NCBI GenBank assembly: GCA_948470065.1
Contig: CAOKNO010000028.1
Location: 1-32,521 of the forward strand
Direction: 5' to 3'
DNA from: an uncultured Eubacterium sp.
Lineage (GTDB): Bacteria; Bacillota; Clostridia; Lachnospirales; Lachnospiraceae
Length of the DNA: 32,521 bases
The stretch's first letter is position 1. Every line of letters begins with the position of its first letter. Below the pieces are notes generated by a model. It was not told the DNA's origin. It saw only the letters and a list, made by a program, of their open reading frames with translations, and did no database searches. Both the position numbers and the translations under genes were made by a program. This document shows, piece after piece, positions 1-8,096 of this stretch.

Positions 1-50
1 TGTATGGATTGGACAGACGCGTCTGTCCCAGAGAGGGTTTCGCAATTACC
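1..50 (+). repeat. Dispersed-repeat copy in the deoD leader
   Basis: This stretch resembles the tandem units at 26846-27160. It shares a TGTATGGATTG-like left part, a CAG.CGC middle and a right part reading GAGAGGGTTTCGCAATTACC (the array has GAGGGTTTCACAATTGCC). The middle is replaced by a perfect 18-bp palindrome, GGACAGACGCGTCTGTCC, at 11-28. The right end lies 32 nt before the deoD start codon, close to the 26-nt spacing of the last array unit before the aminopeptidase start. The similarity was judged by eye; the role is unknown. The element may extend left of the window. Confidence 0.5.
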
Positions 51-82
51 TATTGTCTGAAAATAGGAAAGGAGTGGAACAT

Positions 83-802
83 ATGGCAAATGTACCGACA
101 CCCCATATCGAAGCGAAGGTAGGGGATTTTGCAAAGACTGTGCTGATGCCCGGGGATCCGTTGCGGGCGAAATACATTGCAGAAACGTATCTAGAAGAGG
201 TAAGATGTGTCAACCAGGTGCGCGGGATGCTTGGGTTTACAGGCACGTATAAGGGCAAGGAGCTGTCCGTTATGGGATCTGGCATGGGAATGCCGTCCAT
301 TGGGATTTATTCTTACGAGTTGTACCATTTCTATGAAGTGGACAATATCATACGGGTAGGTTCGGCCGGCGCCATTTTAGATGATGTCAATGTTATGGAC
401 GTCGTAATTGGAATGGGCGCGTCTGTCGTATCGGATTATCCAGATCAATTCGATTGCCCAGGGCATTTGGCGCCGCTGGCAGACTACCATCTCTTACAGA
501 CGGCTGTGGATAGCGCTAAGGATCTGAAAACGTCTGTAAGGGTAGGGAATATTTTATCGGAAGACGCATTCTATACAGACCGCCCCAACAGCAAGGACTG
601 TTTCCGGAAAATGGGCGTTCTGGCAGTAGAGATGGAGAGCGGCGCCTTGTATCTGAATGCCGCCAGGGCAGGGAAGCGCGCGCTATGCATCCTGACCATT
701 TCTGACCATATTTACAAGCCGGAGAAATTAACGGCAGAGGAACGTCAGATTGGGTTTGGGAAGATGATAGAGATTGCATTGGAAACCGCGGTGAGGGTAT
801 AA
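83..802 (+). CDS. deoD: Purine nucleoside phosphorylase, DeoD type
   Basis: This cytoplasmic enzyme of purine salvage splits purine (deoxy)nucleosides with phosphate into the base and (deoxy)ribose-1-phosphate. The 239-residue product begins MANVPTPHIEAKVGDFAKTV and carries family hallmarks: MPGDPLRAKYIA near the N-terminus (phosphate-binding region), GSGMGMPS, GSAGA, the VEMESGALY ribose/base-binding segment, and ILTISDH with the catalytic Asp near the C-terminus. Length is normal for hexameric bacterial DeoD. I chose the ATG at 83 because GGAG lies 8 nt upstream; an in-frame ATG at 53 has no such site. The gene appears monocistronic, with hairpins downstream. A repeat copy occupies its leader. 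Confidence 0.95.
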   Translation: MANVPTPHIEAKVGDFAKTVLMPGDPLRAKYIAETYLEEVRCVNQVRGMLGFTGTYKGKELSVMGSGMGMPSIGIYSYELYHFYEVDNIIRVGSAGAILDDVNVMDVVIGMGASVVSDYPDQFDCPGHLAPLADYHLLQTAVDSAKDLKTSVRVGNILSEDAFYTDRPNSKDCFRKMGVLAVEMESGALYLNAARAGKRALCILTISDHIYKPEKLTAEERQIGFGKMIEIALETAVRV

Positions 803-1157
803 TGTGAGCCCATACGCCATATGCATGTATGGGAAAGGCGGGGTACGTTACGATAGGGGAGCAGAAGCGTTAAAAGCCGTGCCTGCGGGAAAGAAAAATG
901 GCTGCATTTACTGAATACACAGTAGATGCAGCCATTCCTGTTATTTCATAGAAACGTGCGATCTATGAAACAAAAACGCTCCGTGCGGATCGCACTGCGG
1001 CTAAAGAACCATGTTGCGAAAACAACCTGCCGCAGGTAGAGAACCCTGCTTTGCAGGATCCTTTTTTAATCAAGTATGTTCATCAATATCTTAATCTTAA
1101 TAAATAATCGAAATTTATATATTATAGACAAAGGTACATTGAGAAAAACTGATTAAA
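803..1157. other. Non-coding stretch with stacked hairpins
   Basis: No convincing gene is seen in these 355 bases. The stretch holds a 14-bp stem (897-910 with 923-936, one mismatch), TTTCATAG/CTATGAAA at 944-951 and 963-970, GTGCG/CGCAC around 980, ACCTGC-C-GCAGGT at 1025-1037, and CCTGC-TTT-GCAGG at 1045-1057 followed shortly by six T residues. From about 1062 it becomes AT-rich with no clear signal. The first and last hairpins could end deoD transcription. The density of short palindromes suggests a decayed intergenic repeat. Confidence 0.5.
1045..1067 (+). terminator. Possible rho-independent terminator after deoD
   Basis: A 5-bp GC stem, CCTGC/GCAGG, with a TTT loop is followed by ATCC and TTTTTT. 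The stem is short and the T-run begins 4 nt after it, so it is weak as an intrinsic terminator. The longer hairpin at 897-936 has no T-run. Confidence 0.35.
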
Positions 1158-1358
1158 TTAGCCGATTACGGTTACATTTACGGCCTGAGGCCCTTTGGAA
1201 CCTTCGGTTACGTCAAATTCTACAGACGCGCCTTCCTCTAAGGATTTGAACCCTTCCATATTTAACCCGGAGTAGTGAACAAATACGTCATTTCCGGATT
1301 CATCGGAAATAAAGCCATATCCTTTTTGATTGTTAAACCATTTTACTGTACCTTGCAT
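1158..1358 (-). CDS. csp: Cold-shock domain protein (CspA family)
   Basis: This 66-residue single-domain OB-fold protein binds single-stranded nucleic acid and acts as an RNA chaperone. It begins [17 protein letters not shown]. Both RNA-binding motifs are present: KGYGFI (RNP1, residues 12-17) and VFVH (RNP2, residues 25-28). Length is standard for the family. The reading frame stays open 20 codons further upstream, but the ATG at 1358 has GGAGG 7 nt upstream and matches the universal family start. A short hairpin in the 5' leader (1384-1399) and a promoter-like pair (1407-1435) lie upstream. The gene is tail-on to deoD. Confidence 0.95.
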   Translation of the reverse strand: MQGTVKWFNNQKGYGFISDESGNDVFVHYSGLNMEGFKSLEEGASVEFDVTEGSKGPQAVNVTVIG

Positions 1359-1383
1359 GTCAGTACCTCCAAAATATAATATT

Positions 1384-1399
1384 CGCTGCATTAGCAGCG
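1384..1399 (-). promoter_or_regulatory. Stem-loop in csp 5' leader
   Basis: The sequence CGCTGC-ATTA-GCAGCG gives a perfect 6-bp stem with a 4-nt loop, placed between the proposed transcription start and the csp ribosome site. Structured leaders are known to control cold-shock genes in other bacteria. A temperature role here is only inferred. Confidence 0.4.
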
Positions 1400-1406
1400 C
1401 ATGACT

Positions 1407-1435
1407 AGAATAGCACATCTTGTAGAAAAAGTAAA
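1407..1435 (-). promoter_or_regulatory. Candidate csp promoter
   Basis: On the minus strand, TTTACT (-35-like) and TATTCT (-10-like) are separated by 17 bp. They lie about 50 nt upstream of the csp start codon. Confidence 0.45.
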
Positions 1436-1489
1436 GGAAAATTTTTGGAAATCTTAAGGTTTTTTAAATATGGGTAGTTCGTTTGGCTA

Positions 1490-2329
1490 TTAATACTGTT
1501 TCCGCCAGCTTTTGGGCGGAAGCCCATAGGTATTCTTAAATGCCCGTGAGAAGTGGAGCTGGTTCGGGTATCCGACGGCGTTCCCAATATCTGCAATGGA
1601 CAAATCTGTCATTTTCAGCAATTCTGTGGCTTTTGCCATCCGGTAGTTGATGAGAAATTCCTGCGGCGTCTGCCCGACGGACTGCCGGAAGATTTTCCCA
1701 AAGTAGCTGCGGTTGATGCCGCAATGCGAGGCCAGATCCTCGATGGATATTTCATAAGGGAAGTTCTGTTCGATATAGTTGATGGCTTCCCGGATGTAAT
1801 AGTCGCTCATTTTCCCCGTTTTTTCCAGACGCACCGTGGATACGGAACGCGTCAGGGCGTCTAGGAAGATGTATAGATGCCCGATCAAATGGAAGGGCGT
1901 TTCTTTGGAATGGTTTACGATGTAGAGCATTTCATCCTTCATAATCTCCCGGTATTCCTTAGAAACAGGATGATAGATGGACTGATCCAGGGAGAATCCT
2001 GCCAGATCCAGCATTTCTTTTACCCTAAGCCCGTCAAATTCCAGCCATACGTATTCCCAGGGGGCGTTCGTATCTGCAATGTAAGTACTGATCTGCCCAG
2101 GGAATAAGAGAAAGCCCTGCCCGCTGCGTATATTGTAAGTGTTTGTTTTACCTTGCTGGTTGTTGGCCATTAACGTCCCTGTGCCAGAAAGCACATAGTG
2201 GAATAGATAGTGGTTCCTAGCGGCAGGGCCGTAAAGATGCGCTGGCTCGCATTGTTCCCAGCCGTATTGGTACAGCCCTAAGTCGATAAATTTTTCATTT
2301 GGAAAAATTGAAAATAAAACGTCGCTCAT
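1490..2329 (-). CDS. AraC-family regulator of the adjacent galactoside operon (MsmR/RafR-like)
   Basis: This 279-residue regulator has an N-terminal cupin-like sugar-sensing domain (roughly residues 15-150, including HYLFHYVLSGTGTL). A C-terminal AraC double helix-turn-helix follows (last ~95 residues), with ISIEDLASHCGINRSYFGKIF and LSIADIGNAVGYPNQLHFSRAF typical of the two recognition helices. It is transcribed divergently from the binding protein, permeases and alpha-galactosidase, the usual layout for MsmR/RafR-type activators of raffinose/melibiose uptake. I chose the second of two adjacent ATGs (2329) because AGGAGG then has a normal spacing; an open frame up to 2359 lacks one. The inducing sugar cannot be read from sequence. 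Confidence 0.88.
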   Translation of the reverse strand: MSDVLFSIFPNEKFIDLGLYQYGWEQCEPAHLYGPAARNHYLFHYVLSGTGTLMANNQQGKTNTYNIRSGQGFLLFPGQISTYIADTNAPWEYVWLEFDGLRVKEMLDLAGFSLDQSIYHPVSKEYREIMKDEMLYIVNHSKETPFHLIGHLYIFLDALTRSVSTVRLEKTGKMSDYYIREAINYIEQNFPYEISIEDLASHCGINRSYFGKIFRQSVGQTPQEFLINYRMAKATELLKMTDLSIADIGNAVGYPNQLHFSRAFKNTYGLPPKSWRKQY

Positions 2330-2351
2330 CATCCACCTCCTGTTTTTACTA

Positions 2352-2408
2352 TATACCAAGATGCTAGATCAATGCAAGATAAAAACAAAAATATCTCATT
2401 TTGGTATA
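2352..2408. promoter_or_regulatory. Inverted half-sites TATACCAA / TTGGTATA, candidate AraC-type operator
   Basis: TATACCAA at 2352-2359 and its exact reverse complement TTGGTATA at 2401-2408 flank the divergent control region. A related ATGGTATG occurs at 2443-2450, next to the -10 element. The spacing and placement suit binding sites for the neighbouring AraC-family protein, but no binding motif for this protein is known to me. Confidence 0.4.
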
Positions 2409-2448
2409 AAAGTGGAATAATACTGATATTTTGTGTCGCATTATGGTA

Positions 2449-2457
2449 TGTTATAAT
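2449..2457 (+). promoter_or_regulatory. Extended -10 of the galactoside operon promoter
   Basis: TGTTATAAT is an extended -10 (TG, one base, perfect TATAAT) about 48 nt before the binding-protein start codon. The -35 region 17 bp upstream is poor, which fits an activator-dependent promoter. Confidence 0.6.
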
Positions 2458-2504
2458 CGTTTTATAAAAAACATATATGTTTTCAGGAAAGGAGAAATGC
2501 ACAA

Positions 2505-3794
2505 ATGCTAAGAAAAAGTATCAAAGCCCTTTTGGCAGCAGTATGCGTTTTGGGGAGTTTATCTATGGCAGGATGTGCCGGGGAGCGTGCGGACGGCGGG
2601 AAGACGGTAGTTGAGTTAGTGCATTACAAGCCGGAAGCAGTGAATTACTTTCAGGAAGTGGAAGCGAAATTCAATGATACCCACCAGGATATCCAGCTTA
2701 AGATTTCATCCCCGAACGATGCCATGACCGTATTGAAAACCCGTTTTATCCGGGATGACAATCCAGATATTATCGGGATTGGTGGGGATATTAATTATTC
2801 CAATTTTATTGATGCTGAAATGCTGATGGATATTTCTGATTTTGACGGGCTAAGCGACATCAAAGAGAATTATCTGACCATTGACGAGAACTTGAAGTTC
2901 GTCCCGACCGAAGGGGTATACGGCGTACCGTATATGGCGAATGCGGCAGGTATTTTGTATAACCGGGATATGTTTGAGGAGCATAATTGGCAGATCCCAA
3001 AGACCTGGGATGAATTGATTGCCCTCTGTGAAGACATTCAGGCGGAAGGGATCCTTCCTTTTTATATGGGGTACAAGGACACTTGGACCTGCCTTTCCCC
3101 ATGGAATAGCGCGGCTTCCTCTTTGGCAGGGGCAACGGTGTGTAAGGAAGTGAACAAAGGGAATACGACGTTCGCGAAGGAATATGACGTGCTGGCGGAG
3201 CAGATGAGAACGCTGCTTTCATATGGACCGAAGGATTTTGTGGCATACTCTTACAACGATGCATGTACGGCTTTTGCAAGGGGCGAGTCTGCAATGTATA
3301 TGATTGGGAGCTATGCAGTACCGCAGATTAAGTCTGTAAATCCGGATATTAACATTGATTCCTTTGTATACCCAGCGTCGAATGTTCCGGAAGAAAACAT
3401 TTTAACATCCGGGGTTGATTTACAGTTCTGCGTGATGAAGGACTGCCCGAACAAAGAGGCGGCGTATGAGGTAATGAGGTTCTTGTTAGAGGATGAGAAC
3501 GTACAGGCTTATATGGACGATCAGAATGCAGTACCATGTAAAAAAGGCAGCTTTACGTTGGCGTCTATGTTAGATGGCATGAAAGAATATATTGACGCAG
3601 GGAACGTAACGGATTACCAGGATCATTTCTATCCTACGGAAATGGCGGTAGACGCTTTGATCCAGACATACCTGTTGGAAGGCGATACCGACAAGTTCTT
3701 ACAAGGATTCGATAAATCATGGATACGCTACAACCGGGATCTGATTGAAAAAGTGCGGAAATACGAAGCAGAGCACGGAAACAAGGAGGGCTAA
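2505..3794 (+). CDS. ABC sugar-binding lipoprotein (family 1 solute-binding protein)
   Basis: This is the extracellular capture subunit of a carbohydrate ABC importer. The 429-residue product has a lipoprotein signal peptide (KSIKALLAAVCVL) ending in the lipobox SMAGC, with the lipidated Cys at residue 24. The mature part is a typical two-lobed binding protein: VVELVHYKPEAVNYFQEVEAKFN, YGVPYMANAAGILYNRDMF (a segment conserved in MsmE/MalE-like proteins), IPKTWDELIALCEDIQAEG, and FARGESAMYMIGSYAVPQI. The start is supported by AAAGGAG 8-10 nt upstream. The gene is first in the operon with two permeases and GH36 alpha-galactosidase, so the substrate is probably an alpha-galactoside such as raffinose or melibiose. 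The substrate is inferred from context only. Confidence 0.92.
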   Translation: MLRKSIKALLAAVCVLGSLSMAGCAGERADGGKTVVELVHYKPEAVNYFQEVEAKFNDTHQDIQLKISSPNDAMTVLKTRFIRDDNPDIIGIGGDINYSNFIDAEMLMDISDFDGLSDIKENYLTIDENLKFVPTEGVYGVPYMANAAGILYNRDMFEEHNWQIPKTWDELIALCEDIQAEGILPFYMGYKDTWTCLSPWNSAASSLAGATVCKEVNKGNTTFAKEYDVLAEQMRTLLSYGPKDFVAYSYNDACTAFARGESAMYMIGSYAVPQIKSVNPDINIDSFVYPASNVPEENILTSGVDLQFCVMKDCPNKEAAYEVMRFLLEDENVQAYMDDQNAVPCKKGSFTLASMLDGMKEYIDAGNVTDYQDHFYPTEMAVDALIQTYLLEGDTDKFLQGFDKSWIRYNRDLIEKVRKYEAEHGNKEG

Positions 3795-3799
3795 CCAGA

Positions 3800-4681
3800 A
3801 TGGAAGAGAAGAAAAATGGCAAATTGAGCGCAAGAAGCCGGACGTTTTTAATGATTACCATACCAATCGTACTGCTGTTTTTTACCTTTAATACCTTGCC
3901 GCTGATCCAGGGTGTGATTTACAGCTTTACGAATTTCCGGGGGTTTGGGAGCTTCGACTGGGTCGGGATCCGCAACTATATTGATTTATTCCAGGATGCC
4001 AGGGTAGGCGCGTCTTATTGGTTTACCTTCCGTCTGGCAGTTGTGACTACGGTTATTGTAAATGTATTAAGCTTGCTGCTGGCTATGGGCCTGAACAGCA
4101 AAATAAAATTTAAGAGCACCTTGCGCGGCATGTATTTCCTGCCGAACATCTTGGGCGGCTTGGTTATCGGTTATATTTTCAACTACTTCTTTACGTATAT
4201 CCTGCCAGAAGTGGCTCGGATGATGGGGTTTGAGGGGAACAGCATGCTGGCAAATTCCAAAACGGCATGGCTTGCAATCGCAGTAGTATGTGCTTGGCAG
4301 TCAATCGCAATGAATACGATTATCTACATATCAGGGCTTCAGACTGTACCGGCGGAGGTGTACGAAGCAGGTTCCTTAGACGGTGCGACAGGCTGGTCAC
4401 AGTTCAGGCATTTGACCTTTCCGTTGATTTTACCGTTCTTCACGATTAACCTGGTGCTTTGCATGAAGAATTTCCTGATGGTATTCGACCAGATTATGTC
4501 TTTGACAAAGGGCGGGCCTGCGCAGAGTACAGAGTCGATTTCCTACTTGATTTACAACAATGGTATGGCAGGCGGCCAGTTCGGGTTCCAGAGCGCCAAT
4601 GCCGTGCTGTTCTTCGTAGTGATTGTTGTGATCTCTGTATTGCAGATGAAGTTCTTAGGAAGCAAAGAGGAACAGCTCTAA
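3800..4681 (+). CDS. Sugar ABC transporter permease (MalF/MsmF type)
   Basis: This is one of two inner-membrane channel subunits of the sugar importer. The 293-residue product has about six hydrophobic segments, beginning with FLMITIPIVLLFFTFNTLP. It carries the EAA loop EAGSLDGATGWSQFRHLTFP (about residues 189-208), which docks onto the ATPase. The start lies 5 nt after the stop of the binding-protein gene, with GGAGG at the end of that gene as ribosome site, so translation is probably coupled. The two permeases and the binding protein form a standard CUT1 set. The ATPase gene is missing from the operon. Confidence 0.93.
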   Translation: MEEKKNGKLSARSRTFLMITIPIVLLFFTFNTLPLIQGVIYSFTNFRGFGSFDWVGIRNYIDLFQDARVGASYWFTFRLAVVTTVIVNVLSLLLAMGLNSKIKFKSTLRGMYFLPNILGGLVIGYIFNYFFTYILPEVARMMGFEGNSMLANSKTAWLAIAVVCAWQSIAMNTIIYISGLQTVPAEVYEAGSLDGATGWSQFRHLTFPLILPFFTINLVLCMKNFLMVFDQIMSLTKGGPAQSTESISYLIYNNGMAGGQFGFQSANAVLFFVVIVVISVLQMKFLGSKEEQL

Positions 4682-4772
4682 TCATAGAGGTAGAGGGAGC
4701 ATAGGATTGCAAAAAGCTGGGAACAGAGAAGCTGCAAAACCGTTATGGCAGCTATAAAAAGGAGGAGCGAAG

Positions 4773-5636
4773 ATGAGGAAAAATAAGAAGAATTTTGATA
4801 TGTCGGAGGGGGAAGGAAAGACACGGGTTGGCGTGACCGCCCTTTTGATCTTAGGTTTGGTAACGATTGTATTCCCACTGTATATGACAATCGTGATAGC
4901 GTTTAAACAGCCTTCAGAAATGACAAACAGCATCAGTGGGATCTTGTCCTTGCCAGCGCATTGGAGCCTGGATAATTTCAGAGAGGCAATGCGTGTGACG
5001 GATTTCTGGAATTCTTTGGCGAATAGCCTGTTTATTACGTTGGCGACGATTGCATTATCGATCGTAGTGCATTCTTTGATTGGGTATGTATTAGGACGGT
5101 GCAAGGCAAAGAGCAAGGGATATAATTTTATTTACCTGTACCTGGTAAGCGGTATGTTCGTGCCGTTTGCAATCCTGATGATGCCACTGGTAAAACAGAC
5201 TTCCCGCATGGGGCTTGCCAATGAGATTGGCGTTATCTTGTTATATACCGTGTTCTACCTGCCGATGAATACGATGCTGTACTCCGGGTATCTGACCAAC
5301 CTTCCGCTTGCGCTTGAAGAAGCGGCATGTGTGGATGGCGCGAGTACCTGGAGGACGTTCTGGAGCGTAATCTTCCCGAATATGAAGCCGATGCATGCGA
5401 CGGTTGCTATCTTAACCGCGCTTGGCACATGGAACGACGTAATGACCCCGCTTGTTATTATGTCCGGGGATAAGAATACGCTGCCGCTGGCACAGCTTAA
5501 TTTCCAGAGCCAGTTCGGCACGAACTATAACTTGGCGTTTGCCTCTTACTTACTGGCATTGCTGCCAATCATCGTTTTCTATCTGATCTGCCAGAAGCAG
5601 ATCATTGCTGGAGTGGCAAATGGCGCAGTAAAATAA
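4773..5636 (+). CDS. Sugar ABC transporter permease (MalG/MsmG type)
   Basis: This is the second channel subunit of the importer, 287 residues. After a charged N-terminus rich in Lys, the first membrane helix is VTALLILGLVTIVFPLYMTI. The EAA loop EEAACVDGASTWRTFWSVIF lies near residues 181-200. The C-terminus is hydrophobic and short, ending ANGAVK, as usual in MalG relatives. The start ATG follows AAGGAGG by 8 nt. A 91-bp gap separates it from the first permease. It works with the upstream binding protein and permease, and depends on an ATPase encoded elsewhere. Confidence 0.93.
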   Translation: MRKNKKNFDMSEGEGKTRVGVTALLILGLVTIVFPLYMTIVIAFKQPSEMTNSISGILSLPAHWSLDNFREAMRVTDFWNSLANSLFITLATIALSIVVHSLIGYVLGRCKAKSKGYNFIYLYLVSGMFVPFAILMMPLVKQTSRMGLANEIGVILLYTVFYLPMNTMLYSGYLTNLPLALEEAACVDGASTWRTFWSVIFPNMKPMHATVAILTALGTWNDVMTPLVIMSGDKNTLPLAQLNFQSQFGTNYNLAFASYLLALLPIIVFYLICQKQIIAGVANGAVK

Positions 5637-5796
5637 ATGGAGCGTTTACAGATAGGCCTTGTTGGCGTAGGATGCCCATCCCCCAAGGGCGTCCCGCGTG
5701 GCCGTGCGGATGGTTACAAGGTATCGCTGCCATATAGATGAAGCAGGAAGGTATATGCCAGGGAAGGAAAGGGCTTTTAGAAGAGGAGGGCATGAT

Positions 5797-7977
5797 ATGG
5801 CTGTCAGGTATGATGAGCAGAGCAAGATTTTTTATTTGGATACGGCAAACACTACTTATCAGATGAAGGTTGACCAATACCGCTATTTGCTGCATTTATA
5901 TTATGGGGAAAAGATGGATGCGCCCATGGACTATATGCTGACGTATTTTGACCGTGGTTTTTCAGGGAATCCTTATGATGCAGGCACGGACAGGACGTAT
6001 TCTTTGGATGCGCTGCCCCAGGAGTTCCCGGTGCTTGGCACCGGGGATTACCGGGATACGGCGTTCCAGGTCAGGGAAGCAAATGGGTGCCACGGCTGCG
6101 ATTTGCGTTACCATGGTTATCAGATCGAAGAGGGCAAATATGGGATCCCAGGGCTTCCAGCGGCCTATGGCGGGCAAGGGCAGACATTGCGGATTCTATT
6201 GAAGGACGACAGGCTTGGGCTTGAAGTCATGTTACTGTACGGCTTGCTGGAAGAATGCGACGTTATTGCCCGGAGCGTGCAGGTGAAGAACGCAGGGGAC
6301 TCCAAAGTATATTTGGAGAAGGTGTCCAGCGTATGCCTTGATTTCTTATATGGACGATACGATATTATGACGTTTTACGGCAGGCATATGATGGAGCGGA
6401 ACCTACAGCGGAAACGCATCTGCCATGGCAGGCAGTCCATTGGAAGCACAAGGGGAAGCTCCAGCCATCAATACAACCCTTTTGTTATCTTAGCCCAGGA
6501 AGGCGCGACTGAGTCTATGGGCGGGTGCTATGGAGCGGCGTTTGTATATAGTGGGAATTTCAGCGCGGAGGCGGAACAAGATCAATTTGGCCAGACACGG
6601 TTTATCATGGGGCTGAACCATGAATTGTTTTCTTATCCATTAAGGCCGGGCGAAGTGTTTTATGCACCAGAAGCGCTGCTGTCATATTCAGCCGAAGGGC
6701 TGAACTTGTTATCCCAGCAATTCCACCGTTGCGTCAGGGAACATATTTACCGGGGGAGATACAAGGATCAGATCCGTCCGGTGCTGGTGAATAGCTGGGA
6801 AACGTGCTACTTTAATTTCAACGGGGATGATATTGTGGCGCTGGCAAAGGAAGCTGCGGCTTTGGGCGTAGAGCTTGTCGTTATGGACGACGGATGGTTT
6901 GGGCTTCGGGATGATGACGATTCCTCTTTGGGAGATTGGGAGGTCAATGAGAAGAAGCTAGGCTATACCTTAGAAGAACTGTCAAGGCGCGTCCATGAAA
7001 ATGGAGTCCAGTTTGGGATTTGGATCGAACCAGAGATGATTTCCGAGCAGAGCCTGCTTTACCAGAAGCATCCCGAATGGGTCTTGCAGATTTCTGGCAA
7101 AGCCCCGGTAAAGAGCAGGAACCAGCTAGTGCTTGATTTTTCAAACCCAAAGGTGGTGCAGTATATCTTTGAGAAGATTTCCGCTGTGCTGCGCCAGGGG
7201 GAGATCAACTATGTGAAATGGGATATGAACCGTAGCCTTTCGGATATTTATTCCAGCGCGGCAACGGAGCAGGGCAGGGTGGTATACGATTATGTTCTGG
7301 GTGTGTACTCCTTGCTGGAGCAGTTGACGGCAGCGTTCCCGGATATCTTATGGGAGGGCTGCGCTGGCGGAGGAGGCAGGTTTGATATGGGGATGCTGTA
7401 TTATACGCCGCAGATTTGGTGCAGCGATAACACCGATGCCGCAGACCGTGTGCAGATCCAGTATGGCACGTCTTTTGCTTATCCGTTGTCCGCGATCGGT
7501 TCCCATGTGTCGGCTGTGCCGAACCACCAGACGGGAAGGGTCATTGATTTCAGTACAAGAGGGATTGTCGCGATGACAGGCGCGTTTGGCTATGAGCTGG
7601 ATTTTGGCAAATTAAGCCAGCAGGAACGGGAAAAGGTCAAAGAGCAGGTGGCTTTGTACCATCAGCTTGCGCCCTTGATCCAGAGCGGGGACTACTATCG
7701 GTTAAGCAATCCGATGAAAGAGGAATACGGCGCGTGGATGGTTGTAGATCCAAAGAAGGAGAAAGCCTTGTTTTGCATGGTGATGCTGGATATCCATGGG
7801 AACCAGCCTGTGGCGTATGTGAGGCTGCTTGGGCTTGCGCCAGATAAGGATTATAAGGATGCGTCGTCTGGGAAGGTGTATTCTGGCGCCGCGCTGATGG
7901 CGTCTGGGCTTCCAGTGGCATTAGGCCTTGGGGATTACCAGTCTTACCAGATGGTATTTGAAGCAGTAGAAGCATAA
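5797..7977 (+). CDS. Alpha-galactosidase, glycoside hydrolase family 36
   Basis: This enzyme hydrolyses terminal alpha-1,6-galactosyl residues (melibiose, raffinose, stachyose). The 726-residue product is the normal length for tetrameric GH36 enzymes. It has an N-terminal beta-sandwich, a central (beta/alpha)8 barrel beginning near PVLVNSWETCYFNF, and a C-terminal beta domain. Catalytic residues are clear: nucleophile Asp476 in KWDMNR and acid/base Asp544 in CSDNTDAADR. The substrate-shaping motifs MDDGWFG and EGCAGGGGRFD are also present. No signal peptide is seen, so it acts in the cytoplasm on imported sugar. I chose the ATG at 5797, with AGGAGGG 6 nt upstream, over an in-frame GTG at 5698 with no ribosome site. 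The symbol could be aga, rafA or melA, so none is given. Confidence 0.96.
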   Translation: MAVRYDEQSKIFYLDTANTTYQMKVDQYRYLLHLYYGEKMDAPMDYMLTYFDRGFSGNPYDAGTDRTYSLDALPQEFPVLGTGDYRDTAFQVREANGCHGCDLRYHGYQIEEGKYGIPGLPAAYGGQGQTLRILLKDDRLGLEVMLLYGLLEECDVIARSVQVKNAGDSKVYLEKVSSVCLDFLYGRYDIMTFYGRHMMERNLQRKRICHGRQSIGSTRGSSSHQYNPFVILAQEGATESMGGCYGAAFVYSGNFSAEAEQDQFGQTRFIMGLNHELFSYPLRPGEVFYAPEALLSYSAEGLNLLSQQFHRCVREHIYRGRYKDQIRPVLVNSWETCYFNFNGDDIVALAKEAAALGVELVVMDDGWFGLRDDDDSSLGDWEVNEKKLGYTLEELSRRVHENGVQFGIWIEPEMISEQSLLYQKHPEWVLQISGKAPVKSRNQLVLDFSNPKVVQYIFEKISAVLRQGEINYVKWDMNRSLSDIYSSAATEQGRVVYDYVLGVYSLLEQLTAAFPDILWEGCAGGGGRFDMGMLYYTPQIWCSDNTDAADRVQIQYGTSFAYPLSAIGSHVSAVPNHQTGRVIDFSTRGIVAMTGAFGYELDFGKLSQQEREKVKEQVALYHQLAPLIQSGDYYRLSNPMKEEYGAWMVVDPKKEKALFCMVMLDIHGNQPVAYVRLLGLAPDKDYKDASSGKVYSGAALMASGLPVALGLGDYQSYQMVFEAVEA

Positions 7978-7978
7978 T

Positions 7979-8085
7979 AAAAAGGGGCTGTCGCAAAATA
8001 GATGTCGTATACAAGATATGGATTTCAAGCACATAAACTTATCCATATTTTGTATATAAACAACTCTTTGCAACAGCCCCTTTTT
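7979..8085. repeat. 107-bp imperfect inverted repeat between convergent genes
   Basis: Two 45-bp arms, 7979-8023 and 8041-8085, are imperfect reverse complements. The outer 13 bp (AAAAAGGGGCTGT) are perfect and the inner TATACAA.ATATGGAT match; the middle of the stem is mismatched. The loop is 17 nt. The element fills the gap between alpha-galactosidase and pncB. Its T/A-flanked ends mean it could terminate transcription from both sides. The ends GGGGCTGT.GCAAA also resemble terminal repeats of some insertion sequences, so a MITE-like origin is possible. Confidence 0.65.
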
Positions 8086-8096
8086 GTTTCATAAGA

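Noticed and set aside
5698..5796. N-terminal extension of alpha-galactosidase from a GTG at 5698
   Set aside because: No ribosome site is present, the extra residues are unlike GH36, and AGGAGGG precedes the ATG at 5797.
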